A DNA stretch of 25,805 nt from a virus (IMGVR_UViG_3300017917_000553:1-25805); one strand, 5' to 3'; counted from the stretch's first letter, positions 17,816 through 25,015 are shown. Notes: a model not told the origin generated them from the sequence alone. Made by a program: numbers and translations.

Positions 17816-19590
17816 TCAAAATTAAGAATTTAACTGTTAAAAACTTTATGAGCGTGGGCAATCAAACCCAAGCCATAGATTTTGATAGAGGACAATTAAC
17901 ACTGGTCTTAGGAGAGAACTTAGACCTAGGCGGTGACGATTCTGGTGCCCGTAATGGCACAGGCAAGACTACGATCATTAATGGATTGAGTTATGCTATC
18001 TACGGACAAGCACTGACTAACATCAAACGTGACAATCTAATCAATAAAATCAACGGCAAAGGTATGCTGTGTACTGTTACATTTGATAAAGACGGTCAAG
18101 AATATCATATCGAACGTGGTCGCAAGCCCAATCTATTGAAGTTTAGTATCAATGGACAAGAACAGGATCTGCAAGAACTAGACGAAAGCCAGGGAGATAG
18201 CAGAGAAACGCAGAAAGCTATTGAAGATGTCTTTGGTATGAGTCACGAAATGTTCAAACATATCTTGGCGCTAAACACTTATACTGAACCGTTCCTCAGT
18301 ATGAAAGCATCTGATCAGCGAAATGTTATTGAACAGTTGTTGGGTATTACTCTGTTATCTGAAAAAGCAGAGAATTTAAAAGAACAAATAAAGATAACCA
18401 AGGATGCTATCCAAACAGAAAACACTAGGATAGAAACAATTAAAACATCTAACGAAAGAATACAACAGAGTATTGAATCTTTAGAAAGAAAACAAAAGCT
18501 ATGGCAGGAAAATAAGACCAAAGCAATTGGCGATCTAGAAAAGAGCATCGAAGTTCTTGCCGAGATTAACATTGAACAAGAAATAGTTAATCAGAGAGCT
18601 CTGGTTGAGTGGAACAAAAACAAAAAAGAAAGAGATTCTCTCATTGGTCTTATCGCTAAACAGACTGCTGCCTTAGATAAAGAACAAAAACAATTAGAAA
18701 AAATCAAGAAAGAACTGATTTTACTAGCAGAACACAAGTGTCATAGCTGCGGTCAGGATCTGCATGATGAAAAACATCAGACTATGGTCGATGCAAAGAA
18801 TGATCAACTCAACGAAACTACCGCAGGTGTCTCTGATCTAAACAACGAGCTTGAAACTTTAAATCAAGCATTGTCTCTGCTAGGAGAAGAAACTGTCAGT
18901 CCCAAGGTAATCTACGATAATTTAGAAGAAGCATTGAATCATAAAAATACTTTGGAATCGCTTTCTAAAGAATTAACTTCCAAAGAAGCTGAAAAGAATC
19001 CCTACGATGATCAGATCGACGATTTAAAAAATACAGCTATGCAGGAAATTGATTGGGAACACATCAATGAACTGACAAGAATCAAAGATCATCAGGAATT
19101 TTTACATAAACTGCTGACTAGCAAAGACAGTTTTGTACGTAAAAAGATCATTGATCAGAACCTAGCATTTTTAAATCAACGGTTGACCTATTACTTAGAC
19201 AAGATCGGACTACCTCACATCGTAGAATTCCAGAACGACCTCACAGTAATCATAACACAACTGGGTCAAGATCTAGATTTTGATAACTTAAGCCGCGGCG
19301 AGCGTAACAGATTGATACTTTCACTGTCTTGGGCATTTAGAGATGTATGGGAAAACATATATCGTCCGATCAATCTACTGTTCATCGACGAACTAGTAGA
19401 CTCCGGAATGGACAGTTCTGGGGTAGAATCCAGCATCGCTGTATTAAAACGTATGACCAGAGAACGTGAAAAGAATGTTTTCCTAATCTCTCACAGGGAC
19501 GATTTAACCAGCAGAGTAAATCACGTATTGAAAGTTATCAAGGAAAACGGATTTACCAGCTATTCTAACGATGTAGAAATCGTAGCATGA
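17812..19590 (+). CDS. gp46: Recombination ATPase subunit gp46 (Rad50/SbcC-like)
   Basis: gp46 is the SMC-type ATPase partner of gp47. The 592 residues show the full family order. Walker A is at 46-54 (ARNGTGKTT). Two coiled-coil arms, about 190-300 and 320-440, are rich in Glu, Lys and Gln. A zinc hook, C310-H-S-C313, lies at the apex. The ABC signature is LSRGERNRL at about 493-501, Walker B is LLFIDELVDSG with D526 and E527, and the switch histidine is H561 in ISHRDD. Between the leading GEN and the Walker A loop there is an inserted Gly/Asp-rich loop (LDLGGDDS) that T4 gp46 lacks. All catalytic positions are intact. It overlaps gp47 by 4 bases and the next small gene by 4 bases. Confidence 0.95.
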   Translation: MIKIKNLTVKNFMSVGNQTQAIDFDRGQLTLVLGENLDLGGDDSGARNGTGKTTIINGLSYAIYGQALTNIKRDNLINKINGKGMLCTVTFDKDGQEYHIERGRKPNLLKFSINGQEQDLQELDESQGDSRETQKAIEDVFGMSHEMFKHILALNTYTEPFLSMKASDQRNVIEQLLGITLLSEKAENLKEQIKITKDAIQTENTRIETIKTSNERIQQSIESLERKQKLWQENKTKAIGDLEKSIEVLAEINIEQEIVNQRALVEWNKNKKERDSLIGLIAKQTAALDKEQKQLEKIKKELILLAEHKCHSCGQDLHDEKHQTMVDAKNDQLNETTAGVSDLNNELETLNQALSLLGEETVSPKVIYDNLEEALNHKNTLESLSKELTSKEAEKNPYDDQIDDLKNTAMQEIDWEHINELTRIKDHQEFLHKLLTSKDSFVRKKIIDQNLAFLNQRLTYYLDKIGLPHIVEFQNDLTVIITQLGQDLDFDNLSRGERNRLILSLSWAFRDVWENIYRPINLLFIDELVDSGMDSSGVESSIAVLKRMTREREKNVFLISHRDDLTSRVNHVLKVIKENGFTSYSNDVEIVA

Positions 19591-19826
19591 ACGACGATAC
19601 ACACGAATTAATAATAAAAGCCTGCCAGGATTATTTTAAATGGCAGGATAGATTTGAACACAAAGGCTCAGACGAGGCAGGCATCAAGGCTAGAAACGCT
19701 CTTGCAGAAATTAGAAAACTATGTTTTAAAAGGCGCCAAGAAATACAAGAAAAAAGAGAGGATCGCAGGAAACTCAGAAATGCCAAGAACGGACGTCCCA
19801 GTAATATAACTAAAGATGAATATTAA
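19587..19826 (+). CDS. Small charged helical protein of unknown function
   Basis: 79 residues, starting on the ATGA overlap with the gp46 stop, so it belongs to the same operon. The sequence is almost wholly helical and strongly charged: LIIKACQDYFKWQDRFEHKG, then SDEAGIKARNALAEIRKLCF, then a basic tail with KRRQEIQEKREDRRKLRNAK. I recall similar short proteins beside gp46 in marine T4-like phages, but I know no function. The basic C-terminal half could bind nucleic acid, or the protein could be an accessory to the gp46/gp47 complex; both ideas are inference from charge and position. Confidence 0.8.
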   Translation: MNDDTHELIIKACQDYFKWQDRFEHKGSDEAGIKARNALAEIRKLCFKRRQEIQEKREDRRKLRNAKNGRPSNITKDEY

Positions 19827-19841
19827 TGATTCAACATTCAC

Positions 19842-20315
19842 ATGACATGGTTATATCACGGTACAGAAGTTCTAGAACTTCCTGAAAGTTGCGTAGGATT
19901 TGTGTATCTCATCACAAATAAAATCTCTGGAAAAAAGTACATAGGCAAAAAATTAGCCCAATTTAAAAAAACTACCTATAAAACAGTAAAATTAAAGAAC
20001 GGCAACAAGAAGAAAAAGAAAATTCGAGGCAAAATCGAAAGCGATTGGCGCGATTATTACGGTTCGAACGTAGAGCTTAATAAGGACGTTGAGCAGTTAG
20101 GCACAGAAAACTTCACCAGAGAGATACTTTATTATTGCGAATCAAAGGCTGAATGCAGCTACATCGAAGCCAGGGAACAATTTAGGCGCAAAGTTTTAGA
20201 AAGTAATGACTATTACAATGGGCATATTCAGGTTCGAGTTCATGGCTCTCACATATTAAAATCCCGTCTTTTACTAGAATCACAGACTGACTTAGACACA
20301 CCTAAGGCTCAATAA
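19842..20315 (+). CDS. GIY-YIG nuclease-like protein
   Basis: 157 residues with a GIY-YIG signature: GFVYL at 19-23 and YIGKK at 33-37, spaced as in the family. A Lys-rich loop follows (about 42-64), then SDWRDYYGSN at 67-76, NFTREILYYC at 90-99, and YIEAREQF at 107-114, where E109 or E112 could be the metal-binding glutamate. The usual catalytic Arg is not obvious. Related phage proteins are often labelled Seg-like homing endonucleases, but the same fold also serves DNA repair; the family does not decide between them. It follows the small helical gene by 15 bases with no strong ribosome site, and is the last gene before the hairpin-rich gap. Confidence 0.8.
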   Translation: MTWLYHGTEVLELPESCVGFVYLITNKISGKKYIGKKLAQFKKTTYKTVKLKNGNKKKKKIRGKIESDWRDYYGSNVELNKDVEQLGTENFTREILYYCESKAECSYIEAREQFRRKVLESNDYYNGHIQVRVHGSHILKSRLLLESQTDLDTPKAQ

Positions 20316-20791
20316 ATCCAGGCAAAATAATGCGGTTTTTGGCTTGCGCAGGCCTAAGTTCGTGCGCTCTAAACCTGGTCATTTGGTGGTCACAGGGACG
20401 GAATTCCACGCCGCAGTGGGGCTCAACTACTACCCGAAAGGATGAAGATCGCTTAAAACCTGCGATTTAGTTGTTTGAAAAGGATACACAAAGGTAAAAT
20501 GAAGGGAGAAAAACCCTACGTTTACAAAGATGTTAGCGTATTTTTGTAAACCGCCGTCATAAACAAGACATGGCTCGAGGTACCGGATGACCGCCTCTGT
20601 AATGCTATAACGCTAAGTGACTTGCCGTACTCGGATAATGCACATTTCTTGGCCCGGAAACGGGCTAAGTGTGACCATTAATATCTGGATAATGTTAAAA
20701 CTGCTTCGCAGTTAATAATTACATCAGTGTTATAAGAAAAGAAAAATGCGTTGAGCGTTAGCGAAAACGCAAGCGAGCTTCGCTCGCTTTC
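20316..20791 (+). ncRNA. Candidate large structured non-coding RNA
   Basis: No convincing open frame crosses this stretch of more than 450 bases, and its texture differs from the neighbours: many short perfect inverted repeats and GC-rich tracts. Stems seen: CCAGG/CCTGG (20318-20322 with 20374-20378) enclosing GCGCA/TGCGC (20346-20350 with 20363-20367); TCCAC/GTGGG (20405-20409 with 20416-20420); a 7-bp stem 20446-20452 with 20462-20468; AGGG/CCCT (20503-20506 with 20514-20517); a 9-bp stem 20520-20528 with 20543-20551; CGAG-TAC/GTA-CTCG (20576-20583 with 20627-20633); a 9-bp stem with a GAAA loop (20648-20669) extended by CACA/TGTG; AACTGC/GCAGTT (20699-20704 with 20708-20713); and GCGTT/AACGC (20755-20759 with 20766-20770). 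It ends in a terminator-like hairpin. I see no tRNA, tmRNA, RNase P or group I intron core. The plus strand is inferred from the terminator and the neighbours. Confidence 0.55.
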
Positions 20792-20793
20792 TA
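20771..20793 (+). terminator. Terminator-like hairpin
   Basis: AAGCGAGC (20771-20778), loop TTC, GCTCGCTT (20782-20789): a perfect 8-bp GC-rich stem followed by a short T run (TTTCT). The U tract is short, so strength is uncertain. It separates the upstream early-type block and the hairpin-rich region from the late-promoter-like motif at 20792. Confidence 0.6.
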
Positions 20794-20800
20794 ATAAATA
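20792..20800 (+). promoter_or_regulatory. Putative late promoter for the 20833 operon
   Basis: TAATAAATA, identical to the motif before the baseplate operon, starts within the T run of the preceding hairpin and 32 bases before the ATG at 20833. A terminator followed at once by a late promoter is the arrangement expected at a boundary between early/middle and late units. Confidence 0.6.
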
Positions 20801-20832
20801 ACAAATATATCTGCTTTCTGGACTAAACAAAA

Positions 20833-22377
20833 ATGAAATTACAATCTATCTTATTAGAACAACACCTAGCAAAATCAAGATCGATACTGCGTGAGAGCTG
20901 TGATGGGCTAACAACTTATCAAAGGACTATCGTAGAAGGAATTTATAAAGACTCCTTGCCTTTGATTGAAGCTACAATGACTGCCCAACAGATACAAGAT
21001 CTGTTCGGAGAAGTTGAAAAATCCGCAACTGCTGCTGGTGGTAACAGAACAATGTTAGGCAAAGGGGTAGATGTTGCCAAAGCTGCTGACGAAACTATCA
21101 ACAAGATTGGCAAATGGATGCAGAACACAACGCCAGTCAAAGCCTTTGATCAAAAGTTTGAAGATCTCAAAGGTAAGGTATCTGAAAAGTTTCCAGACCT
21201 AGCTAAGAATCTTACAGCTATGGGCACATGGGCCAAAGAAAATCCTGGAAAGACTGCTGCTATTATTGGTGTGTTGACTACTATCGCTGGTCTTGCGGGC
21301 GGTCCTGTAGGTGGTGCTATCGCTGGTCAGATCTTAAGAGGTGCTACAGAATTACTCAAGGGTGAAAAACTTTCCACTGCTATCGGTAAAGGTATCAAGA
21401 CAGCTGCCTACGGTGCTATCGCAGGTTGGTTATTGGACGGATTAGGTGATTGGTTAGAAGGTCTAAGAGCAGAAGTTGTGCCATTTGACAAAGTTCCTGG
21501 ATTAGTAAAATTAGACGTTGGCGTAACTAGAACACTGTCTATTGGCGGCTCGACATTGAAAGAAAAAGTTTATTCAGTATTTGTTCCTGAAGATCTAGCT
21601 GGAACCATGCAGGCATCAATCAATGCGGCCCGTGGCGGTGACGTTGATGCATTTAAACAGATATATGATTTCTCTAAAAACTTTAGTCGTTCAGATTATC
21701 TAGCTGGCATGAATATCACAAATGCTCTTTCTCAACAACTAGCACAGCAAAACGATGCATTTTTACAGGGAATGACCGCTGCTAATGATCTAATTAGATC
21801 AGCAGCACAAGGCGCCATTGCAGGTAAACTAGATGCTAGTCAAGTCAAAGTTGATGGTAAACCAGTAGAAGGCGAAAAAACTCCTGCCAAAGAAAGCTGG
21901 CAACCAAATTATTATGTACAGACTAGACCATTAACTGAAGGTCAAGTTGGACTGATGTTTAAATCTGTACAACAATTAAATGAAGGTCCTATGGACTGGA
22001 TCAAAAAGAAAGCTGGTAATTTAACTACAAAAATTACCGCTGACAAGTTAATGGGTGCTTGGAAGAAAGCAGGATCACCCACAGACAGCAACGAAGTAGC
22101 AGAATTTCTAAAAGGTCAAGGTGTAGTCGACGATGTAGTAGCACAGGTTTATCAGACTATGAAATTGCCTTCGCCAGGAACAGCAGAACAACCTGCTCCG
22201 GAAGGATTGAGCTACAAAGAAGTAGTAGATTTAGTCAACAAACTTCCATTAGAAAGAAAACTTAGATTATATAAGTGGATGAATAAATCAAAAGCATCTC
22301 CAGAGCAACAGGCAACACGCAACACTCCACCAAAAACTAAACCAGCCGCAGGTGCTGCAGAACCAGAGGTAGCATAA
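20833..22377 (+). CDS. Putative virion-associated protein with hydrophobic Gly-zipper segments
   Basis: 514 residues; function not known to me beyond likely virion association. It starts MKLQSILLEQ, similar to the starts of the next two genes. Residues about 45-80 contain TAQQIQDLFGEVEKSATAAG then GNRTMLGKG, a phrase I recall from hypothetical structural proteins of marine T4-like phages (memory, unchecked). Residues about 138-175 are hydrophobic and Gly-rich (AAIIGVLTTIAGLAGGPVGG), followed by a second such segment around 190-205. After a Gln/Asp-rich middle region the C-terminal part has two L-x-E-G points (PLTEGQVGLMF, QLNEGPMDWIKKKAGN) and a small helical domain. It ends in a Pro/Ala/Lys tail. 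The stop overlaps the next ATG by 1 base (TAATG). Confidence 0.85.
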   Translation: MKLQSILLEQHLAKSRSILRESCDGLTTYQRTIVEGIYKDSLPLIEATMTAQQIQDLFGEVEKSATAAGGNRTMLGKGVDVAKAADETINKIGKWMQNTTPVKAFDQKFEDLKGKVSEKFPDLAKNLTAMGTWAKENPGKTAAIIGVLTTIAGLAGGPVGGAIAGQILRGATELLKGEKLSTAIGKGIKTAAYGAIAGWLLDGLGDWLEGLRAEVVPFDKVPGLVKLDVGVTRTLSIGGSTLKEKVYSVFVPEDLAGTMQASINAARGGDVDAFKQIYDFSKNFSRSDYLAGMNITNALSQQLAQQNDAFLQGMTAANDLIRSAAQGAIAGKLDASQVKVDGKPVEGEKTPAKESWQPNYYVQTRPLTEGQVGLMFKSVQQLNEGPMDWIKKKAGNLTTKITADKLMGAWKKAGSPTDSNEVAEFLKGQGVVDDVVAQVYQTMKLPSPGTAEQPAPEGLSYKEVVDLVNKLPLERKLRLYKWMNKSKASPEQQATRNTPPKTKPAAGAAEPEVA

Positions 22378-23468
22378 TGAGAATAAATGAAATTTTAACA
22401 GAAAGTCAAGAATTACAAGAAGGTCCGATCTTAAACAAGATTGGTTCAGCCGTAGGTAAAGGCGTAGGCGCACTGGCCAAAGGCGTAGGAGCTGTAGCAG
22501 GCGGAGTAGCAGGACTTGGCAGTGCTATCAAGAAAGGATTCCAAGCAGGCAAGTCAACTGTAGCAGGCGGTGGCGACGATGACGGAGCAGCATCCGGAGG
22601 CGGAACATCGAGCGGCGGAACAAAACCAGCCAGTGGATCAACAGGCGCAGCAGGAACTGACGGAGCAGCAGGCGCAGCAGGTACTGACGGAGCAGCTGGA
22701 GCAGCTGGCGCTGACGGAGCAGCTGGCGCTGCAGGAAAAGCCGGAGCAGCAGGAAAAGCCGGAGCACCAGCACCGGCGCCTGGCGGAACAGCAAGTCCTG
22801 ATGCAAAATACCCTGGAGGCAAAGCTGGAAGTGCAGCGGCCGCAGGAGGTGCAGCAGGAAAACCTGGAGCAGCCGCAGCGGAAGAACCAGCAGCAGGCGG
22901 AGCCGGTGGAACAGCATATGCTCAAGCTCAGAAAGCTATTCAATCTCTTCAACCTCAAGATAAAAAGAAAATTCTTTCATTGTTACAAAAAGATCCAAAA
23001 TTACAAGCTAAGTTAAACACAGCAACAGCTAAGCCAGTAGCAGGCGGCAAGCCAGCGGCAGGCGGAGCACCAGCACCTGGAGGAGCACCGGCAGCAGCAC
23101 CAGCAGCGGGTGGCGCAGGAGCATTTGGACAAATGGCAGGACAATTAGCCAAGGGCGGCACTGCTCAACCAAGTACAATGGCTGATGCTCCTGTAAGTAA
23201 AACAAACAAAGCCAAGCCTGGCAATCCGAATGTAGCAGCACCAGCAGCTGAACCCGCAGCAGCACCAGCAGCAGCACCAGCAGCAGCACCAGCAGCAGGA
23301 GAACCAGCACCAGCTAAAAAGAAAGGCGGACGCAAAAAAGCCGCTGCACCAAGTCAAGCAGAAATTGATGCAGATCGTGAACGTTTAATGGGACCAACAT
23401 CCGATTCTGTTATCAGACGAGGTAATTTAATAGCTGAAGGTCAACTAAGTATCTTCAGAAGAAAATGA
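22377..23468 (+). CDS. Ala/Gly/Pro-rich putative structural protein with a collagen-like tract
   Basis: 363 residues of low complexity. The start MRINEILTESQELQEGPILN resembles its neighbours and contains two L/I-x-E points. Residues about 20-60 are an amphipathic Gly/Ala/Lys stretch (GSAVGKGVGALAKGVGAVAG). Residues 90-131 are 14 unbroken Gly-X-Y triplets such as GAA, GTD, GAD and GKA, the pattern of a collagen-like triple helix. Residues about 180-220 form a small helical segment (AQAQKAIQSLQPQDKKKILS). An Ala-Pro linker follows, then a basic patch, KKKGGRKKAAAP. The C-terminus reads RGNLIAEGQLSIFRRK. The repeats create long open frames in other phases and on the other strand that I do not regard as genes. 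It overlaps both neighbours (1 and 4 bases). Confidence 0.82.
   Translation: MRINEILTESQELQEGPILNKIGSAVGKGVGALAKGVGAVAGGVAGLGSAIKKGFQAGKSTVAGGGDDDGAASGGGTSSGGTKPASGSTGAAGTDGAAGAAGTDGAAGAAGADGAAGAAGKAGAAGKAGAPAPAPGGTASPDAKYPGGKAGSAAAAGGAAGKPGAAAAEEPAAGGAGGTAYAQAQKAIQSLQPQDKKKILSLLQKDPKLQAKLNTATAKPVAGGKPAAGGAPAPGGAPAAAPAAGGAGAFGQMAGQLAKGGTAQPSTMADAPVSKTNKAKPGNPNVAAPAAEPAAAPAAAPAAAPAAGEPAPAKKKGGRKKAAAPSQAEIDADRERLMGPTSDSVIRRGNLIAEGQLSIFRRK
22644..22769 (+). repeat. Collagen-like Gly-X-Y repeat coding tract
   Basis: Fourteen consecutive codon triplets begin with Gly; Ala dominates X and Y, with Asp and Lys in some. Codons vary (GGC, GGA, GGT; GCA, GCT), so the DNA repeat is imperfect, which suggests selection on the protein pattern rather than a recent DNA expansion. 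Proline is scarce in the tract, unlike animal collagen but common in phage versions. Confidence 0.8.
23235..23300 (+). repeat. Ala-Pro repeat coding tract
   Basis: Near-tandem GCA GCA GCA CCA units encode AAAPAAAPAAAP-like sequence, an extended linker, just before the basic patch KKKGGRKK. Three nearly identical 12-base units make slippage-driven length variation likely between relatives. Confidence 0.75.
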
Positions 23469-23935
23469 GAATTTCAGAAGTATTATCAGAAGCAGGAGAA
23501 TATGAAAAAGGTAAATCTTTCGCATCAAAACTCCTGTCTCCAGACCAATGGATAAATCCCAAAGCCGGCGGAGCCTACGATAAAGGCACAGAGTTTGGAA
23601 AAAAACTTTTATCGCCCACTGATTGGTTTAAATCAAATTCGTCAGATGAACCCGAAGATGAGCCCGAAGACGACGAACCAGAGAAAAAAACTGTCGAGAA
23701 ACCTGCAGCAGTAGATCAAGATTCTGTAAAAAGAATCATTGATGAGATTGTTGCAGGACAGCCCAGATACAGAGAAGACCTTGATAAGTTATCAAGATTT
23801 CGCAATGATGTGATAAATGGTAGCGTTAGTGTAAATGTTGACAGCGATCAACTGTCTAATGCGCTGAAAGCGATAATTGATAACGAACAGTTATCTCAAG
23901 ATCAAATAAAAATCTTAAAACAATATTCGTCTTAA
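23465..23935 (+). CDS. Small acidic putative structural protein with a duplicated motif
   Basis: 156 residues, not recognised. It begins MRISEVLSEAGEY, like the two preceding genes, and overlaps the previous stop by 4 bases (ATGA). A motif is duplicated at about residues 13-30 and 38-55: YEKGKSFASKLLSPDQW and YDKGTEFGKKLLSPTDW. An acidic linker follows (DEPEDEPEDDEPEKK). The C-terminal 70 residues look like a folded helical domain (VKRIIDEIVAGQPRYREDLD and SNALKAIIDNEQLSQDQIKI). It ends 1 base before the stop of the convergent gene, with no terminator between. Confidence 0.8.
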   Translation: MRISEVLSEAGEYEKGKSFASKLLSPDQWINPKAGGAYDKGTEFGKKLLSPTDWFKSNSSDEPEDEPEDDEPEKKTVEKPAAVDQDSVKRIIDEIVAGQPRYREDLDKLSRFRNDVINGSVSVNVDSDQLSNALKAIIDNEQLSQDQIKILKQYSS

Positions 23936-23936
23936 A

Positions 23937-24146
23937 TTAAAAGAACGGCAATCCAGTTTTCTTAGTGGTATCGAGATTTTCTTTAATAATCTCGCCGACT
24001 AATTCTCTTTCTTCCCAACTTAAATGCATGGCTTCAGCGTAAGAAAGACCTCTCATGTACCAACACATTTTCAGAACATCCTTCTTGATAGCCTTTGCCT
24101 CGTTGTCCATTTTTTCAGTTAGCCGTAAGATCTCCGGCAAGGGCAT
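23937..24146 (-). CDS. Small protein downstream of gp26, possible hub-assembly partner (gp51 position)
   Basis: With the start at 24146 (MPLPEILRLTEKMDNEAK) the product is 69 residues and the gene begins 2 bases after the gp26 stop. The frame is open to an ATG at 24224, which would give 95 residues but overlap gp26 by 76 bases; neither start has a good ribosome site. I prefer the short form because the gp26 C-terminus is itself well formed across the overlap. The sequence is helical, with KAIKKDVLKMCWYMRGLSYA and EAMHLSWEERELVGEIIKEN, ending TTKKTGLPFF. In T4, genes 51 and 26 are adjacent and both act in hub assembly, so position suggests a similar role. Homology to T4 gp51 (249 residues) cannot be shown from this sequence. 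Confidence 0.7.
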   Translation of the reverse strand: MPLPEILRLTEKMDNEAKAIKKDVLKMCWYMRGLSYAEAMHLSWEERELVGEIIKENLDTTKKTGLPFF

Positions 24147-24148
24147 TT

Positions 24149-25015
24149 TTAAGATCTTACTGCGAAAAAATTTGCCTGATCCATCGTAATAGGCAAATCG
24201 TATTCTTTTGAACAATCGTTGCATTTTACAACAGGTTTGTATTCAATCTGTTCTTTTAGATTCTTAACATGATTAGCTATGTTTTCAAAAATTTCTTTTG
24301 GAGCATTGTTGATAAACTCCGAAATCATTTTTGGATCATTGACAGAACCGTCTGGAGTATCTATACGTGTGATACAACCAGCAATTAGATCAACAGTTAG
24401 TTCTGTGAGTTTTACAAAACTTTTTCCAAATCTATCTAATTTTTCTTCGTCACTCATCTGGTCATCGTTGATGATATTAAAGACTCTCTGCTCTTCTAAA
24501 GTTTTAATAGATGTTTTGGTTAATTCTTGATAAGTGTAAGGTCTGATTTTAACAACTAATGGATCAATATCTACCGTATCAACAAAGTCGTAGCCTTCAT
24601 AGACTCCCAGCCATTGTTGTAGGCTAACATCATAATCATTTTCGGCATTGCAATGAGGGCAATTAGCTGAAACTTCCATTTTTGCACCGTAGGTAGCTAG
24701 ACGTATAGCTACTAGACACATATCTAAATCGATGCTAGGCATCTTCCATGGGTCATGGATAGCAGGAATACAGCTCTTGATCAGTTCAACTGTGCTTTGC
24801 CCGGACAATAATGCATCGGGAGTTTTGAACATTAGTTCATCTTTGGCGGTCATAGAGTACACAGCGTACTCATCGTTTGAACTTAAATCCAAAGCGCCAC
24901 TGGGATAAAACTTGCCTTTAGACGGCAATTTTACATATAATTTAGGTTGTCTATACCACTGAGACAACGGATTTTTTTTATCTTGTGGTAATTGGTTTTG
25001 TTCGCTAGAGCTCAT
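24149..25015 (-). CDS. gp26: Baseplate hub assembly protein gp26
   Basis: 288 residues of the T4 gp26 family, required for hub assembly and thought to act as a chaperone around the tape-measure protein. Signature pieces: WYRQPKLYVKLPSKGKFYPS near the N-terminus, then YAVYSMTAKDELMFKTPDAL and SGQSTVELIKSCIPAIHDPW. Next come a Cys pair C119-P-H-C122, the helical block KIRPYTYQELTKTSI, and a second Cys pair C265-N-D-C268. The end reads LPITMDQANFFA. The two CxxC pairs could form one zinc site, which is inference. I chose the ATG at 25015 over one 30 bases upstream because GGAG (25021-25024) stands 5 bases ahead of it. A TATAAATA late motif lies 33 bases upstream. Confidence 0.88.
   Translation of the reverse strand: MSSSEQNQLPQDKKNPLSQWYRQPKLYVKLPSKGKFYPSGALDLSSNDEYAVYSMTAKDELMFKTPDALLSGQSTVELIKSCIPAIHDPWKMPSIDLDMCLVAIRLATYGAKMEVSANCPHCNAENDYDVSLQQWLGVYEGYDFVDTVDIDPLVVKIRPYTYQELTKTSIKTLEEQRVFNIINDDQMSDEEKLDRFGKSFVKLTELTVDLIAGCITRIDTPDGSVNDPKMISEFINNAPKEIFENIANHVKNLKEQIEYKPVVKCNDCSKEYDLPITMDQANFFAVRS

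Noticed and set aside
20231-20241. GGTTCGAGTTC, like a tRNA T-loop
   Set aside because: There is no pairing T stem, anticodon arm or acceptor stem around it, and it lies inside the nuclease coding region.
20316-20791. Group I intron, tmRNA or RNase P RNA
   Set aside because: I could not find the conserved P/Q/R/S core of group I introns, a tmRNA tag frame with tRNA-like ends, or the RNase P signature segments.
22406-23357. Several overlapping open frames on both strands in the Ala/Gly-rich gene
   Set aside because: They come from GCA/GGA/CCA repeats that avoid stops in every phase; they give runs of one or two residues such as Leu, Cys, Gln or Pro.
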